A stretch of DNA of 50,525 bases, from positions 1-50,525 of the forward strand of contig CAYYZY010000036.1 of the NCBI GenBank assembly GCA_964475955.1, given 5' to 3'. This DNA comes from DATKZH01 sp964475955 (lineage in GTDB: Bacteria > Planctomycetota > Planctomycetia > Pirellulales > Thermoguttaceae). The notes below the pieces were generated by a model. That model was not told the DNA's origin and searched no databases. It saw only the letters and a program-made list of their open reading frames with translations. Shown in pieces: positions 1-8,523 of this stretch (within the stretch, counting starts at the first letter, position 1; the number at the start of each line of letters is the position of its first letter). Position numbers and translations under genes: made by a program.

Positions 1-101
1 ATTTACGCAATACCAACATGTTGACAGCAGTAGTGCAAGCACCCACCCTACGGGTCTTCCGACAAAGCCTAAGGGTGCGGACGTTCGGAAAGGGAGAAGC
101 G

Positions 102-1490
102 ATGAAATATTCGGTCCTGCTGGTGCTTCTTGCGGTCGTCGCGGCGGGAGCGGCGCGGGCGCCGGATGTTGGGGGCGCCGAGCCGGATGGGCCGGCCGGA
201 GGGGCTTCGTCGACGAAAATCGAGATTCCGGGGGCGCTTCTGAAGCTGGTCGAGCAGGTCGACGTGCCCGCCCGGGAGGCCGGCGTACTGGCCGAAGTGA
301 ACGTGCGCGAGGGCCAAATGGTGGAGGACGGGGACCTCTTAGCGCAGATCGTCGACACGGAAGCGTGCACGGCCGCCGAACGGGCCGAAATCGAACTGGC
401 CATCGCCGCGAAGAACGCGGAGAACGACGTCAACACGCGGTTCGCGAAGAAGTCGGTCGAGGTGGCGGCGGCGGAGCTGCGGCGTTCGAGGGAGTCGATC
501 CAGAAGTATCCCAAGAGCATCTCCGACTCCGAGATGGACCGGCTCCGCCTGGTGGTCGAGCGCGCGGAGTTGGAGATCGAACAGGCTGCGCACGAGTTCG
601 CGATCGCCGCCCTCACGCGGAGAATCAAGGAGAACGAGTGCCGGTCGGCGCAGGAGAACGTCGCGCGGCACCGGATCACGGCGCCTCTGGGCGGCGTGGT
701 GGTCCAGGTGAGCCGCCACGCGGGTGAATGGGTCGAGCGCGGGCAGACGTTGGCCCGGCTGACGGATTGGGAGCTTCGCCGGCAGATCGTCGAGCTGAGG
801 GCCGAGCGCGATCTGGCCCGATTGACGCTGGAGAACCTCCGACTGCGGCTGGCGGGCGATCCGAGCGTCGCCCCGCAGATCCCCGCGGCCAAGGAAGCGC
901 TGGCCGACGCGGAAGAACGGCTCCGCGCGCGCCGGCGCGACCACCAGCGGCTCACCCTGCGGGCGCCGGTCGACGGCACCGTGCTGCCCCCGCCGCGCCG
1001 GCAAGCCCGGCCTGACACACCCGGGCGGCTCCCCCCCTGGCGCGGCAGCCCGTTGGAGGCGCAGAATCTGGGCTGTTACCTTGAGACGGGCACGCTCTAC
1101 TGCCTGGTCGGCGATCCGCAAGACCTGGAGGCGTGCGTGGTTCTCGACCAGGCCGACGTGCAATTCGTGCACCGCGGCCAGCGTGTGAAGCTGCGGCTCG
1201 ACCAGTCGCCTGGGCGGATCCTGGCGGGCACGATCGAGGAGATCGCCAAGACCGACCTGAAGGTGGCGCCGCGCGAGCTGGCCCAGGGGGAAGCGATGGC
1301 GGTGCGCGTAGACGAGCAGGGAATCCCGCGGCCCGTCGAGGCCTCGTACCAGGCCCGGGTGACGCTGGACGTCCACGACGCGCTGCTACTCTCGGAAACG
1401 CGCGGCCGGGCCAAGATCCTCGTCGCCCCCCAGTCGCTTTTCCGGCGGCTTTCCCGCTACGTGGGCCGCACGTTCAGGTTTTCGCTGTAG
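102..1490 (+). CDS. HlyD-family efflux periplasmic adaptor subunit
   Basis: A 462-residue periplasmic adaptor (membrane-fusion) protein. Such proteins link an inner-membrane transporter to the cell envelope. The start at 102 is preceded by GGGAG and gives a good signal peptide (MKYSVLLVLLAVVAAGAARA); an in-frame ATG at 18 lacks both. After the signal come a first half of a lipoyl-like hairpin (EAGVLAEVNVREGQMVEDGD, about residues 65-85), a long Ala/Glu/Arg-rich coiled-coil hairpin, a second lipoyl half (APLGGVVVQVSRHAGEWVERG, about residues 198-218), and a C-terminal beta-barrel containing GQRVKLRLDQSPGRILAGTI. No transporter gene follows; the next gene is on the opposite strand. The transported substrate cannot be told from sequence. 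Confidence 0.85.
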   Translation: MKYSVLLVLLAVVAAGAARAPDVGGAEPDGPAGGASSTKIEIPGALLKLVEQVDVPAREAGVLAEVNVREGQMVEDGDLLAQIVDTEACTAAERAEIELAIAAKNAENDVNTRFAKKSVEVAAAELRRSRESIQKYPKSISDSEMDRLRLVVERAELEIEQAAHEFAIAALTRRIKENECRSAQENVARHRITAPLGGVVVQVSRHAGEWVERGQTLARLTDWELRRQIVELRAERDLARLTLENLRLRLAGDPSVAPQIPAAKEALADAEERLRARRRDHQRLTLRAPVDGTVLPPPRRQARPDTPGRLPPWRGSPLEAQNLGCYLETGTLYCLVGDPQDLEACVVLDQADVQFVHRGQRVKLRLDQSPGRILAGTIEEIAKTDLKVAPRELAQGEAMAVRVDEQGIPRPVEASYQARVTLDVHDALLLSETRGRAKILVAPQSLFRRLSRYVGRTFRFSL

Positions 1491-1504
1491 GGGGGAAGCG
1501 GCGG

Positions 1505-2461
1505 CTATTCGCCTTTGCCGCGTTGATACCACTCGTAGCCCTGGTCGGCCACTCGGCGTTGGATGAAGGTGGCGATCGCCTGCTCGAGGCTCAGTTGGGG
1601 AACGCCGAGGATCTTGGTGCCTTGCAGGCTCGTGGCAAGCTGGCCGAAGAAGAGGCTTTTCTCCGTCTCGTTTTTGCGATAGCGTTCCAGGAGGCTGTAC
1701 GTTTGGCGGGCGTCTCTGAACGCCCTGGAGTCCTCCTTCCCCACCACGACCATCGCCGAGATTTGCGTGGAGACGACCGGGCTGCTCAGCGGCCGTTTCA
1801 GGGGCATATTGGGAAAATTCCAGTCGGGAGAGATGAGCACGAGCCCCTTGACGTCGCGGCTGGGTGCGGCCATGTTGGCCTCTCGCCGAGGAGTCGTCCA
1901 GTCGTAGAAAGCGTAGTAGGCGGCCACCGACGCCCCCATCTCGGCGCCGATGAGAACCAGCTTGTTGAGGTTCAACTCGCCTGCGTCGTTCTTCTTGACC
2001 AGGAACCGCCGGAACCTCTCCATGTCGTCGTAACGCATGAAGGAGTAGTGCTCGGAGGACATCTTCTCGGCGTCGAGCTTCCTGTCGCTCCCCAACAGGT
2101 CGGTGCTCTCGCCGTGGCCTCGCAAGTCGGGCACGAGCACGGCGCAGCCCTGTCGCTGGAGGAACGGGGCCAGCTCGTCGTACTCCTTCCGATCTCCCTT
2201 GAACATGTGCAGCAGGATCACCGGCACGCTGTCCTTCTCCCGATTGCCGGGGTAGAAGTCGGCCGACAGCCGTAGACCGGCACTCATGAACTGCCGCCCC
2301 GAGAGTTCCTGCTTCGCGGGCAGCCTGGGCGCCTCGCCCGCACGGAGTTCGGCGGACCCCAGGGGCATAAGGGCAATGGCGGCCAGGAGCGCGGGCAACC
2401 GGCGCGCACCGAGACCACGGAGAAGGTGAGCGAACGTCGGGCAGTGTTTTTGGGCAGTCAT
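1505..2461 (-). CDS. Exported alpha/beta-hydrolase-fold protein with degenerate nucleophile elbow
   Basis: A 318-residue protein with a long N-terminal export signal (hydrophobic stretch LPALLAAIALMPLGSAELRAG). The body has alpha/beta-hydrolase landmarks: VILLHMFKGD at strand 3, LVPDLRGHGES after it, and a nucleophile elbow reading LIGAEMGAS. The Gly-x-Ser-x-Gly serine is replaced by Glu, so ordinary serine-hydrolase chemistry is unlikely unless another residue serves. This is seen in the sequence; loss of activity is inferred. The gene lies 281 nt downstream of the large HEAT/discoidin gene on the same strand and converges with the HlyD-type gene, with 14 nt between the two stop codons. Confidence 0.75.
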   Translation of the reverse strand: MTAQKHCPTFAHLLRGLGARRLPALLAAIALMPLGSAELRAGEAPRLPAKQELSGRQFMSAGLRLSADFYPGNREKDSVPVILLHMFKGDRKEYDELAPFLQRQGCAVLVPDLRGHGESTDLLGSDRKLDAEKMSSEHYSFMRYDDMERFRRFLVKKNDAGELNLNKLVLIGAEMGASVAAYYAFYDWTTPRREANMAAPSRDVKGLVLISPDWNFPNMPLKRPLSSPVVSTQISAMVVVGKEDSRAFRDARQTYSLLERYRKNETEKSLFFGQLATSLQGTKILGVPQLSLEQAIATFIQRRVADQGYEWYQRGKGE

Positions 2462-2742
2462 GGCAGCTCGGTCCCTCTTCCCGGGGAATTCTCGACCGCC
2501 TGAGTGATCCTCAGGCCCATTCCTTCAATCTAAGCACCCCCGCAGGACTCGTCAACCTTACGGGGGGCAGGTGCGGGGTGGTCCTCCCCCCTGTTGCGAT
2601 GGTTCCCCCTCTCCGGTCCCCAGCGGCCGGCTTCCGCACCGATGCGCAAGGCGTGTGCCTTCCGCCGGTTACGCCACAGGGAGCGTCCCTGCCACCCCGG
2701 GAGTGACGAAGTCGCCCGTCGGCCGCCCCATAAACCGCCGGC

Positions 2743-5700
2743 TCAACGTCCCAGCAGGTTCACCGCTCGGGCGGTTCGGGTGCGCTCCTCGATCTCCGGC
2801 GGCAGGTGGCCCTTGAACCAGGCCTTCGCCCGGTAGCGGAACTCCTTTCCGTTGGGCAGGAACCGGAGCGGGCGATCGTGCGAGGCCAGCGGGTCGTTAC
2901 CCCGGCTGGTCGTGTGCGGATGCTCGTGGCAGCCGACGCACGACTTCGTCTCGCCGGGGCGCGGATAAATCCAGGTGAGCTGGTTGCCGACCACGCGGCG
3001 GTCGCTGTCCAACACCTGGAAGTGGAGCAGCCGGTCGGCCGGGGCCTCGACGTAGAACGAACCGTCGGGGGCGAGCGGGGCCGTGCCCAGCACCCGGGCG
3101 AACGTGCCGCCGTGGTTCTTCCACACCGGCCACGGGTTGGTGTGCGTGCTGTGGCGCCCCACGCGCGGCACCCCTTCGATGAGCCGCACCAGCCGGCCGC
3201 GAACTGGCACGTCCTTCTCCTGCGTGGCGAAGACCGACGAGCAGAGGAACCGCCCGCTGTACGACCCCGGCCGGGTCTTGTCGGGGTGGAGGCCGGGCCG
3301 CCGCCGCGCGAGGATGGGGCGCGGCTCGAAGTCGGCCTTGTCGGGGTCGTTGTAGACCGGCTCCATTTCGCCGGTGGCCGGGTCGAGGAGGTAGAGCCCC
3401 AGGTCGACCTTCTCGCGCTCGTGTTCCTTGAGCGTCGAAGCGCAGAGCACGCGACCGTCGGGGAGCGGGAAGGGCGTGGTGTACGCGCGGGTCTCGTTCT
3501 CGCGCGTGACGATCGTCTCCGCGTCGCGGCGCGGCCCGATCAGCGCGAAGCCCCCGGGCGTGGCCGTGATGATGCGCCGTCCGCCGGGCATCGGCTGCGG
3601 CTGGGTGATTCGCAGGACCCGGTGCGTGAGCGGCGCGTTGCCCACCTCGCCCGGACCGCGCGGGCCCCGGGCGTACTGGCGCTGCCAAAACGCGCGTCGC
3701 TCGGGGCCGTAGAGGACGACGTCCTGGGTGCCGTCGGGGTGCATGGCGTGGACGGTCAACTCGGTCTTGTTCCGCGAGTAGAACACCTCGAGCCGGCTGA
3801 ACACGATCCGCCCGTCGTTCAGCACGGCCGGCTCGTTGTCGCGACCGATGTTCGTGGCGATCGGCTGCATGCCGGTGCCGTCCGGGTTGATGACGTAGAG
3901 CGCGGTGCAGGGATAGCCGTGGTATTCGTCGCGGATGCCCGACCGGCTGGAGCCGAACACGATGCGCCCGTCGGGCAGGTAGGCCGGGCCGACGTCGTGA
4001 TACGGCCCCTCGGTGAGCTGCTCCAGGCCCGATCCGTCGACGCGCACCCGCCACAGGTGCCACCACGGATCGTCCTCGCCGCGCTGCGTGAAGACGACCC
4101 ACCGGGCGTCCCACGACAGTTCGGGCTCGGCGACGTAGCCGTCGGGGAAGTCGGTCAGCGGGGAGACGGTGCCGTCGGCACGCGGCGGCCGCAGCACGCA
4201 CAGGTTCCGCCCGGGGCGGTACGCCGGCCCCGAATCGGTCACCACGTAGGTCACGCGCCAGTTGTCGGCCTGCTGAACCGTGTTGACGACGTTGGGGATG
4301 GCCTTTTCGCCCTGGATGAAGACAATGCCTTCGAACTGCTCGGTCGGCCCGTGCGGCTTGGACCCCGGCGACGGCGCGGCCGTCCGCTCGGACTTCGCCG
4401 ACCGGCTCCGCCGGGGGCGCATGCGGACGCCGCGCGCCCCAAGCGCGTCGCGGGCGACGTGGCGCACGCTGCGGAACGAATGATCGGCGGCGGCAGTCTC
4501 CAGAGCGGCCAGCGCCTTTTCACCCCCCAGGTCGGCCAGGGCCTCGGCGGCGGCGTGGCGGACCTCGAGCACGGAACGCTCGTCGTTGAGGATGCCGACG
4601 ATCAGGCCGGTGTGTTCGTCGGCGCCGAGTAGCCCGAGCGCGCGGACCAGGGCCTCGCGCCACCGAGGGGCCGGATCCTTGTACTCGTCGAGCTTGAACT
4701 CGCCGCAGTAGCCGTAGTCGGCCTCGGCCTTGGCTTTACGGAGGAGCCGGGCGATCGGCTCGACCGCGCGCTCATCGCCCAGCCACGCAAGGGCCTTGGC
4801 CGCGTTGATCCGCACGAACCCCTCCTCATGCTCCAGCAGTGCGACCAGCCGCGGCAGGTCCTTCTCTTCCGTGCACAGGGCGGGGAGCCATGAGGCCATG
4901 CGGTACGCCGGAAACGTCGGCCACGGCGACTCGTCCGGCGCCTCACTCGCGCGCCGCGCCTGGCCGAGCAGCGCGAACGCGTGCTCCAGCGCCTCGCGCC
5001 GCCGGCCCGACTGCTCCATCAGGTGGCGCGTGAGCAGGTGGGGTACCTCGCGTTCGTAGATGACGAACGTGTCGTGATCGCACGGGTGGTTGGCCATCAC
5101 CAGCGGGGCGATCTCGGCCAGCGCGCGGCGATCCTGCGGATCATCCAAGGGCAGCCGGCAGAGGGCGTAGGCGACGGCGTAGGGCGTTTCGAGCATCCGG
5201 TCTTCGCTGGGGAAGCCCATCTTGTCGTCGGCGGGGACGTCGGGCGGGTCCTTGCCGTCGAGCCGCTTGGCGTAGCGCGGATAGGCGGCCAGCAGCGCGG
5301 CCGCGGCGCGCCGGTCGCCGAAATCGCCCAGCGCGTCGGCCGCGTTGCGCGCCCACGTCAGGTTGTCCAGAAGCCGCACGAGCGCCTCGAACCCGGCCTC
5401 CTCCCGCAAACGGCCCAAAGCGCGGATGCCCGCCCGGACCATCGGGCGGTAGTCGGGCGCCGTCGGCGGCATCGGGCCCAGGCATTCGAGCACCGCCTCG
5501 GTGGCCCGCTGGCCGCCCAACGCGCCGAGGGCGCGCAGCCCCCGCTCGTGGCGCCACTCGGGCTGGACCGCGGCGCCGTGGGTGGCGCGGGCCTTTTCGT
5601 TCACCTCGACCTCGTAGAACGTGGTCGGGTAGATCGGCCGGACGGTCCCGTAGCTGGTGACGCGCACGTATCGGGCCGTGCGCGGCGCGAACTCGATCGC

Positions 5701-6480
5701 CAACTCCACCGGCGTTTCGCCCTGCTTGCGCTCGATCCGGTCGAACGTCTCGCCGTCCATGCTGGTGGACAGCTCGTACTCGGTCATCACGAACGTCGGG
5801 CCGTACTGGTGGACCACGACCTGGGCGATCTTCTTCGGCTCGCCCAGGTCGATCGTACACCACTGCGGGAAGGCCACGTTCTTCGTCTGCCAGAACTGCG
5901 GGCCGATCTGGCCGTCGGTGATCGCGCCGGGCGGACCGCGGTACGTGCTCGAAGCGGTCACCGTGTAGCCGCTCGGCCAGTTCTTCGCGCCGGCCAACAG
6001 CTCCAGCACTTCCGAGGGCGGCCGATCGTCGGGCACGCCCGCCCACCAGTCGCGCCACCGTTGGGCCTGGGCCGCGCGCCGCTCGGCTCGAGCCATGCCG
6101 TCGAAGGGGAACTCCATGCCGGTGAGGTTCGTGAGCGAGACGCAGGCGGCCTGGCGCGTGACCCAGTCGTCGTCGTCCAGGGCGTCGAGAAGCGGCTCCA
6201 CGGCCTTGCGGCCGCCGCACCAGGCCAGGGCCATGGCCGCCTGGCGCCGCACCTCGACCGACTCATCGCCGAGCCGCTCGACCAGCGCCCCCTCGGCCCG
6301 GTACGCCCTGAGAAACCCCAGCGCCTCGACCGCCCAGGCGCGCTGCTCGGCCGCGTCGTGCTCGAGCTGGGCCAGGTGTTCGGCCACCTGGCGGTCGTAC
6401 GGACCGCCGGCCGTTTCGGCGAGGGCCGTCGATCCGGCGACGGCCAGAAGCGCCAGCGGCGCGCAGACGAAGCGGGTCAT
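2743..6480 (-). CDS. Giant exported HEAT-repeat / discoidin / beta-propeller protein with a CxxCH motif
   Basis: A 1245-residue exported protein. The start at 6480 (MTRFVCAPLALLAVAGSTA) has GGAG 8 nt upstream and an obvious signal peptide; the longer in-frame extension has neither. Domains in order: HEAT-type repeats (about 40-150, for example VRRQAAMALAWCGG), an F5/8-type C (discoidin) carbohydrate-binding-like domain (about 190-315, YTVTASSTYRGPPGAITDGQ), more HEAT repeats (about 335-690), then a TolB/WD40-like propeller (about 735-1100, for example LPDGRIVFGSSRSGIRDEY). Near the C-terminus CVGCH is a single haem c-binding motif. The C-terminal architecture resembles the hydrazine-synthase-alpha-like modules common in planctomycetes; that is recalled from family knowledge. 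Substrate and partners are unknown. Confidence 0.8.
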   Translation of the reverse strand: MTRFVCAPLALLAVAGSTALAETAGGPYDRQVAEHLAQLEHDAAEQRAWAVEALGFLRAYRAEGALVERLGDESVEVRRQAAMALAWCGGRKAVEPLLDALDDDDWVTRQAACVSLTNLTGMEFPFDGMARAERRAAQAQRWRDWWAGVPDDRPPSEVLELLAGAKNWPSGYTVTASSTYRGPPGAITDGQIGPQFWQTKNVAFPQWCTIDLGEPKKIAQVVVHQYGPTFVMTEYELSTSMDGETFDRIERKQGETPVELAIEFAPRTARYVRVTSYGTVRPIYPTTFYEVEVNEKARATHGAAVQPEWRHERGLRALGALGGQRATEAVLECLGPMPPTAPDYRPMVRAGIRALGRLREEAGFEALVRLLDNLTWARNAADALGDFGDRRAAAALLAAYPRYAKRLDGKDPPDVPADDKMGFPSEDRMLETPYAVAYALCRLPLDDPQDRRALAEIAPLVMANHPCDHDTFVIYEREVPHLLTRHLMEQSGRRREALEHAFALLGQARRASEAPDESPWPTFPAYRMASWLPALCTEEKDLPRLVALLEHEEGFVRINAAKALAWLGDERAVEPIARLLRKAKAEADYGYCGEFKLDEYKDPAPRWREALVRALGLLGADEHTGLIVGILNDERSVLEVRHAAAEALADLGGEKALAALETAAADHSFRSVRHVARDALGARGVRMRPRRSRSAKSERTAAPSPGSKPHGPTEQFEGIVFIQGEKAIPNVVNTVQQADNWRVTYVVTDSGPAYRPGRNLCVLRPPRADGTVSPLTDFPDGYVAEPELSWDARWVVFTQRGEDDPWWHLWRVRVDGSGLEQLTEGPYHDVGPAYLPDGRIVFGSSRSGIRDEYHGYPCTALYVINPDGTGMQPIATNIGRDNEPAVLNDGRIVFSRLEVFYSRNKTELTVHAMHPDGTQDVVLYGPERRAFWQRQYARGPRGPGEVGNAPLTHRVLRITQPQPMPGGRRIITATPGGFALIGPRRDAETIVTRENETRAYTTPFPLPDGRVLCASTLKEHEREKVDLGLYLLDPATGEMEPVYNDPDKADFEPRPILARRRPGLHPDKTRPGSYSGRFLCSSVFATQEKDVPVRGRLVRLIEGVPRVGRHSTHTNPWPVWKNHGGTFARVLGTAPLAPDGSFYVEAPADRLLHFQVLDSDRRVVGNQLTWIYPRPGETKSCVGCHEHPHTTSRGNDPLASHDRPLRFLPNGKEFRYRAKAWFKGHLPPEIEERTRTARAVNLLGR

Positions 6481-6685
6481 GAACGGCTCCGGGGCTCTAT
6501 GGGGTGGGGTTCTGGCGGGCGCACCCGCGATCGAGACCATCGTAACCCGGCGACCCCATCGGAAGCAAGCGGCAGGGGCGGGGGATCCCATCCGTGCGCA
6601 GAGGGCCCCTCCGTCAACTCATGAGGCCGATGCGCCGCCAAGGCGCGCCCCGCTCCCCCGTAGCCGGCATGAGGGGATCGAGCGG

Positions 6686-7033
6686 CTAGAGACCAAGTAA
6701 CGACCGAAGCTCAGTTTCAAGTCGATCCATCTGGGCGACAACAAGCTTGCCGATCGTCTGTTCGATCCGATTTCGATCGATCGCCCGTACCTGATGAGTC
6801 AATACGACCGATTCAGAAGCCAGCCCATTGGATTCCGTTGGGGAGACTGTAAACGATCCTGCGAAGCGTGTCGCGCTGAGTCGCGACGTAAGGGGGACAA
6901 TCACGACTGTCGAGAGGTTCGTCGCAAAGTGACTGTCTTGAACTACGATGGCCGGCCGTGTGCCAAACTGCTCTCTGCCCGACGGCCCCGCCGGCCGTGG
7001 CAGTTGTACACGAACGACGTCGCCGCGGTTCAT
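6686..7033 (-). CDS. Type II toxin, MazF/PemK family
   Basis: A 115-residue MazF/PemK-type endoribonuclease toxin. The start MNRGDVVRVQLP followed by GTRPAIVVQDSHFATNLSTV is the family signature (first beta strands and the loop with the catalytic Arg). LTSRLSAT and VLTHQVRAIDRNRI match the conserved central strand and the C-terminal helix region. Length is typical (110-120). GGAG sits 5 nt before the ATG, inside the end of the upstream ORF; only 2 nt separate the two genes, so they are almost certainly translated from one message. Family members cut mRNA at short sequence motifs; specificity cannot be read here. Confidence 0.9.
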   Translation of the reverse strand: MNRGDVVRVQLPRPAGPSGREQFGTRPAIVVQDSHFATNLSTVVIVPLTSRLSATRFAGSFTVSPTESNGLASESVVLTHQVRAIDRNRIEQTIGKLVVAQMDRLETELRSLLGL

Positions 7034-7035
7034 GA

Positions 7036-7287
7036 CTACTCCAGAGATTGCTCAAACTGCTCAAAGTCATCATCGCTTGCCTGTTCCCACGCGGCAATCT
7101 CCATGTCAAGATCGGCTTCGTCCGGCACAGGAGGCTCCTCTGCCATGTCGGGCGATGCATTTGAGCAGTCACGACTATGATGTGGAAACTCATGGCGCGG
7201 ATTCGGCGGAAATGTCCTAGCGCGCGATAGCGCCGCATTCCATGCCTGGACAGCCTGTCGTCGCTGTTCGAGAATGCTACTGGACAT
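7036..7287 (-). CDS. Candidate antitoxin of the MazF-type toxin
   Basis: A small acidic protein (83 residues from the ATG at 7287). The start is chosen because GAGGAG lies just upstream, overlapping the stop of the preceding gene; an ATG five codons earlier has no Shine-Dalgarno. It has an Arg/Gln-rich N-terminal part (SSSILEQRRQAVQAWNAALS) and a strongly acidic tail (DEADLDMEIAAWEQASDDDF), the usual layout of an antitoxin with a DNA-binding front and a toxin-wrapping tail. I do not recognise a named antitoxin family. The role is inferred from position directly before the toxin and from composition. Confidence 0.55.
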   Translation of the reverse strand: MSSSILEQRRQAVQAWNAALSRARTFPPNPRHEFPHHSRDCSNASPDMAEEPPVPDEADLDMEIAAWEQASDDDFEQFEQSLE

Positions 7288-7288
7288 G

Positions 7289-8071
7289 TTACTCCTCACC
7301 ATCTTCTGGGAAGGGTGGTTGACGAAGGAAGCTGACGACCTCGTGGTTCACGAATTCCGTCGCGATGCCGATACGGCTAACGGCCTCCCGCACCACGTCT
7401 TGATTCCATGGCTTCGGCTCGTTCCAAACAGCATCCGCTTCCAGATAGAGTTTCTGCGGGTCACTTATCGACGACTCAACGCGAACGTTCACGCTCCAGT
7501 CGGTCTTGCGGGGCGTTTCGCTGTTCTCGCTATTCGTCTCTTCGAAAGGTTCGAAAGGTGGAAAGAACAGTCTAACACCCAATACATGCAACGGCCGCCC
7601 GATGGGAGCCAGCTTGTACGGGTGCAATAGCATTACCCAGCCGCCGAGAAAGGCCCTCGCATCGATTTCACCCTCGTCTGGAAAATCAAGCAAGCAGGCT
7701 GCCAAAGCGTTTCGTCGCAGGGCCACTTGCGGGGCGAATGTGTCTCCAAACGAACGAAGCACCGGCTCAAAACGAAGCTCATACCATTCAAGACCGTTGG
7801 GCGGTTCGTGGACGTCGAGGGTTATGGAAGACTTGGTGATCCGCAAATGTACTCCGTCACATGACGCCCCACCGGTCATCCTCCATTCCGAAACGCCTGG
7901 CTGAACTTCCTCAAGCTCAAGGTACTCTGAGATACGATGTGCAAAGCGCAGGCCCTCGCGGCGCGTCAACTTGATCGCTGGATAGAAATCGGTTCGTAAG
8001 TAGTAGCACTGCCAATCAAGACTCGGATTCTCTTCAGGAAGAATGATCTCGCCGTCTGCCATGATTACCAT
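7289..8071 (-). CDS. Hypothetical protein upstream of the toxin-antitoxin pair (TIGR04255-like?)
   Basis: A 260-residue soluble protein with no signal peptide or membrane segment. It has several aromatic-rich strand-like segments (LEWYELRFEPVLRSFG, LGVRLFFPPFEPFEE) and ends in the acidic FPEDGEE. The general pattern resembles the sporadically distributed TIGR04255 family, but I cannot confirm this by eye. Its stop is 1 nt before the candidate antitoxin start, so three genes (this one, antitoxin, toxin) appear to form one operon. It could be a third component or only a co-transcribed passenger. An alternative ATG at 8062 is possible; neither start has a strong ribosome site. Confidence 0.55.
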   Translation of the reverse strand: MVIMADGEIILPEENPSLDWQCYYLRTDFYPAIKLTRREGLRFAHRISEYLELEEVQPGVSEWRMTGGASCDGVHLRITKSSITLDVHEPPNGLEWYELRFEPVLRSFGDTFAPQVALRRNALAACLLDFPDEGEIDARAFLGGWVMLLHPYKLAPIGRPLHVLGVRLFFPPFEPFEETNSENSETPRKTDWSVNVRVESSISDPQKLYLEADAVWNEPKPWNQDVVREAVSRIGIATEFVNHEVVSFLRQPPFPEDGEE

Positions 8072-8523
8072 CTCGGCCTAAGCGCACAAAGAACGGCGCT
8101 GTAATGACCAGCGGCCCCAGAATGGCTCCGTTTTAGGGCCGCGTTCCGCGCCTTCCATGCGGTGCCATCGGCAGGGTAGCCCGATCCCTTGCGGCATTCT
8201 ACCAAGAAAACCGGAAATGGTAACACAAATGTCAGCTCGCGTCAATGCCAGTTGTCGTCACATCTCTATTGTAGCGGGCGAGCGACGTAAGTCAAGCTCT
8301 CGGAGGGACTTACCGTGGTTTCTTGGTTGTCTCGCAGACACAAGGACTTACAGCAATGGACAATACAGTAGTCGCATGGTAGTCGAGAAGCAAGAGAAAA
8401 ACTGGCCGCTGGAAGCCCCGTTCGCGTCGACAACCGCCCCCTCCTAAAGTGGGGGCACGCGGCTCGCTTTGCCCGCACTTAGGACGCGACTGCCCGGCGA
8501 TTGGACCGCCGGCTCGACCCGCC
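8072..8523. other. Non-coding stretch, 452 nt
   Basis: No convincing gene was found between the hypothetical protein start (8071) and the glycoside-hydrolase stop (8524). Open frames here have no ribosome site and no recognisable protein features. The right end contains the stem-loop at 8442-8484; the left end should hold the promoter of the toxin-antitoxin operon, which I could not pin down. Base composition between about 8200 and 8400 is visibly lower in GC than the neighbouring genes. Confidence 0.5.
8442..8484. repeat. Intergenic stem-loop
   Basis: TCCTAAAGTGGGGGCA (8442-8457) pairs with TGCCCGCACTTAGGA (8470-8484) with one mismatch and one bulged base, leaving a 12-nt loop. It lies 40 nt after the stop of the minus-strand glycoside-hydrolase-like gene. 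There is no U-tract, so it looks more like a REP-type palindrome or an RNA 3'-end stabiliser than an intrinsic terminator. Confidence 0.5.

Noticed and set aside
4981..6624. Long plus-strand frame opposite the HEAT/discoidin gene
   Set aside because: Same shadow effect; composition is unlike a real protein and no ribosome site is seen.
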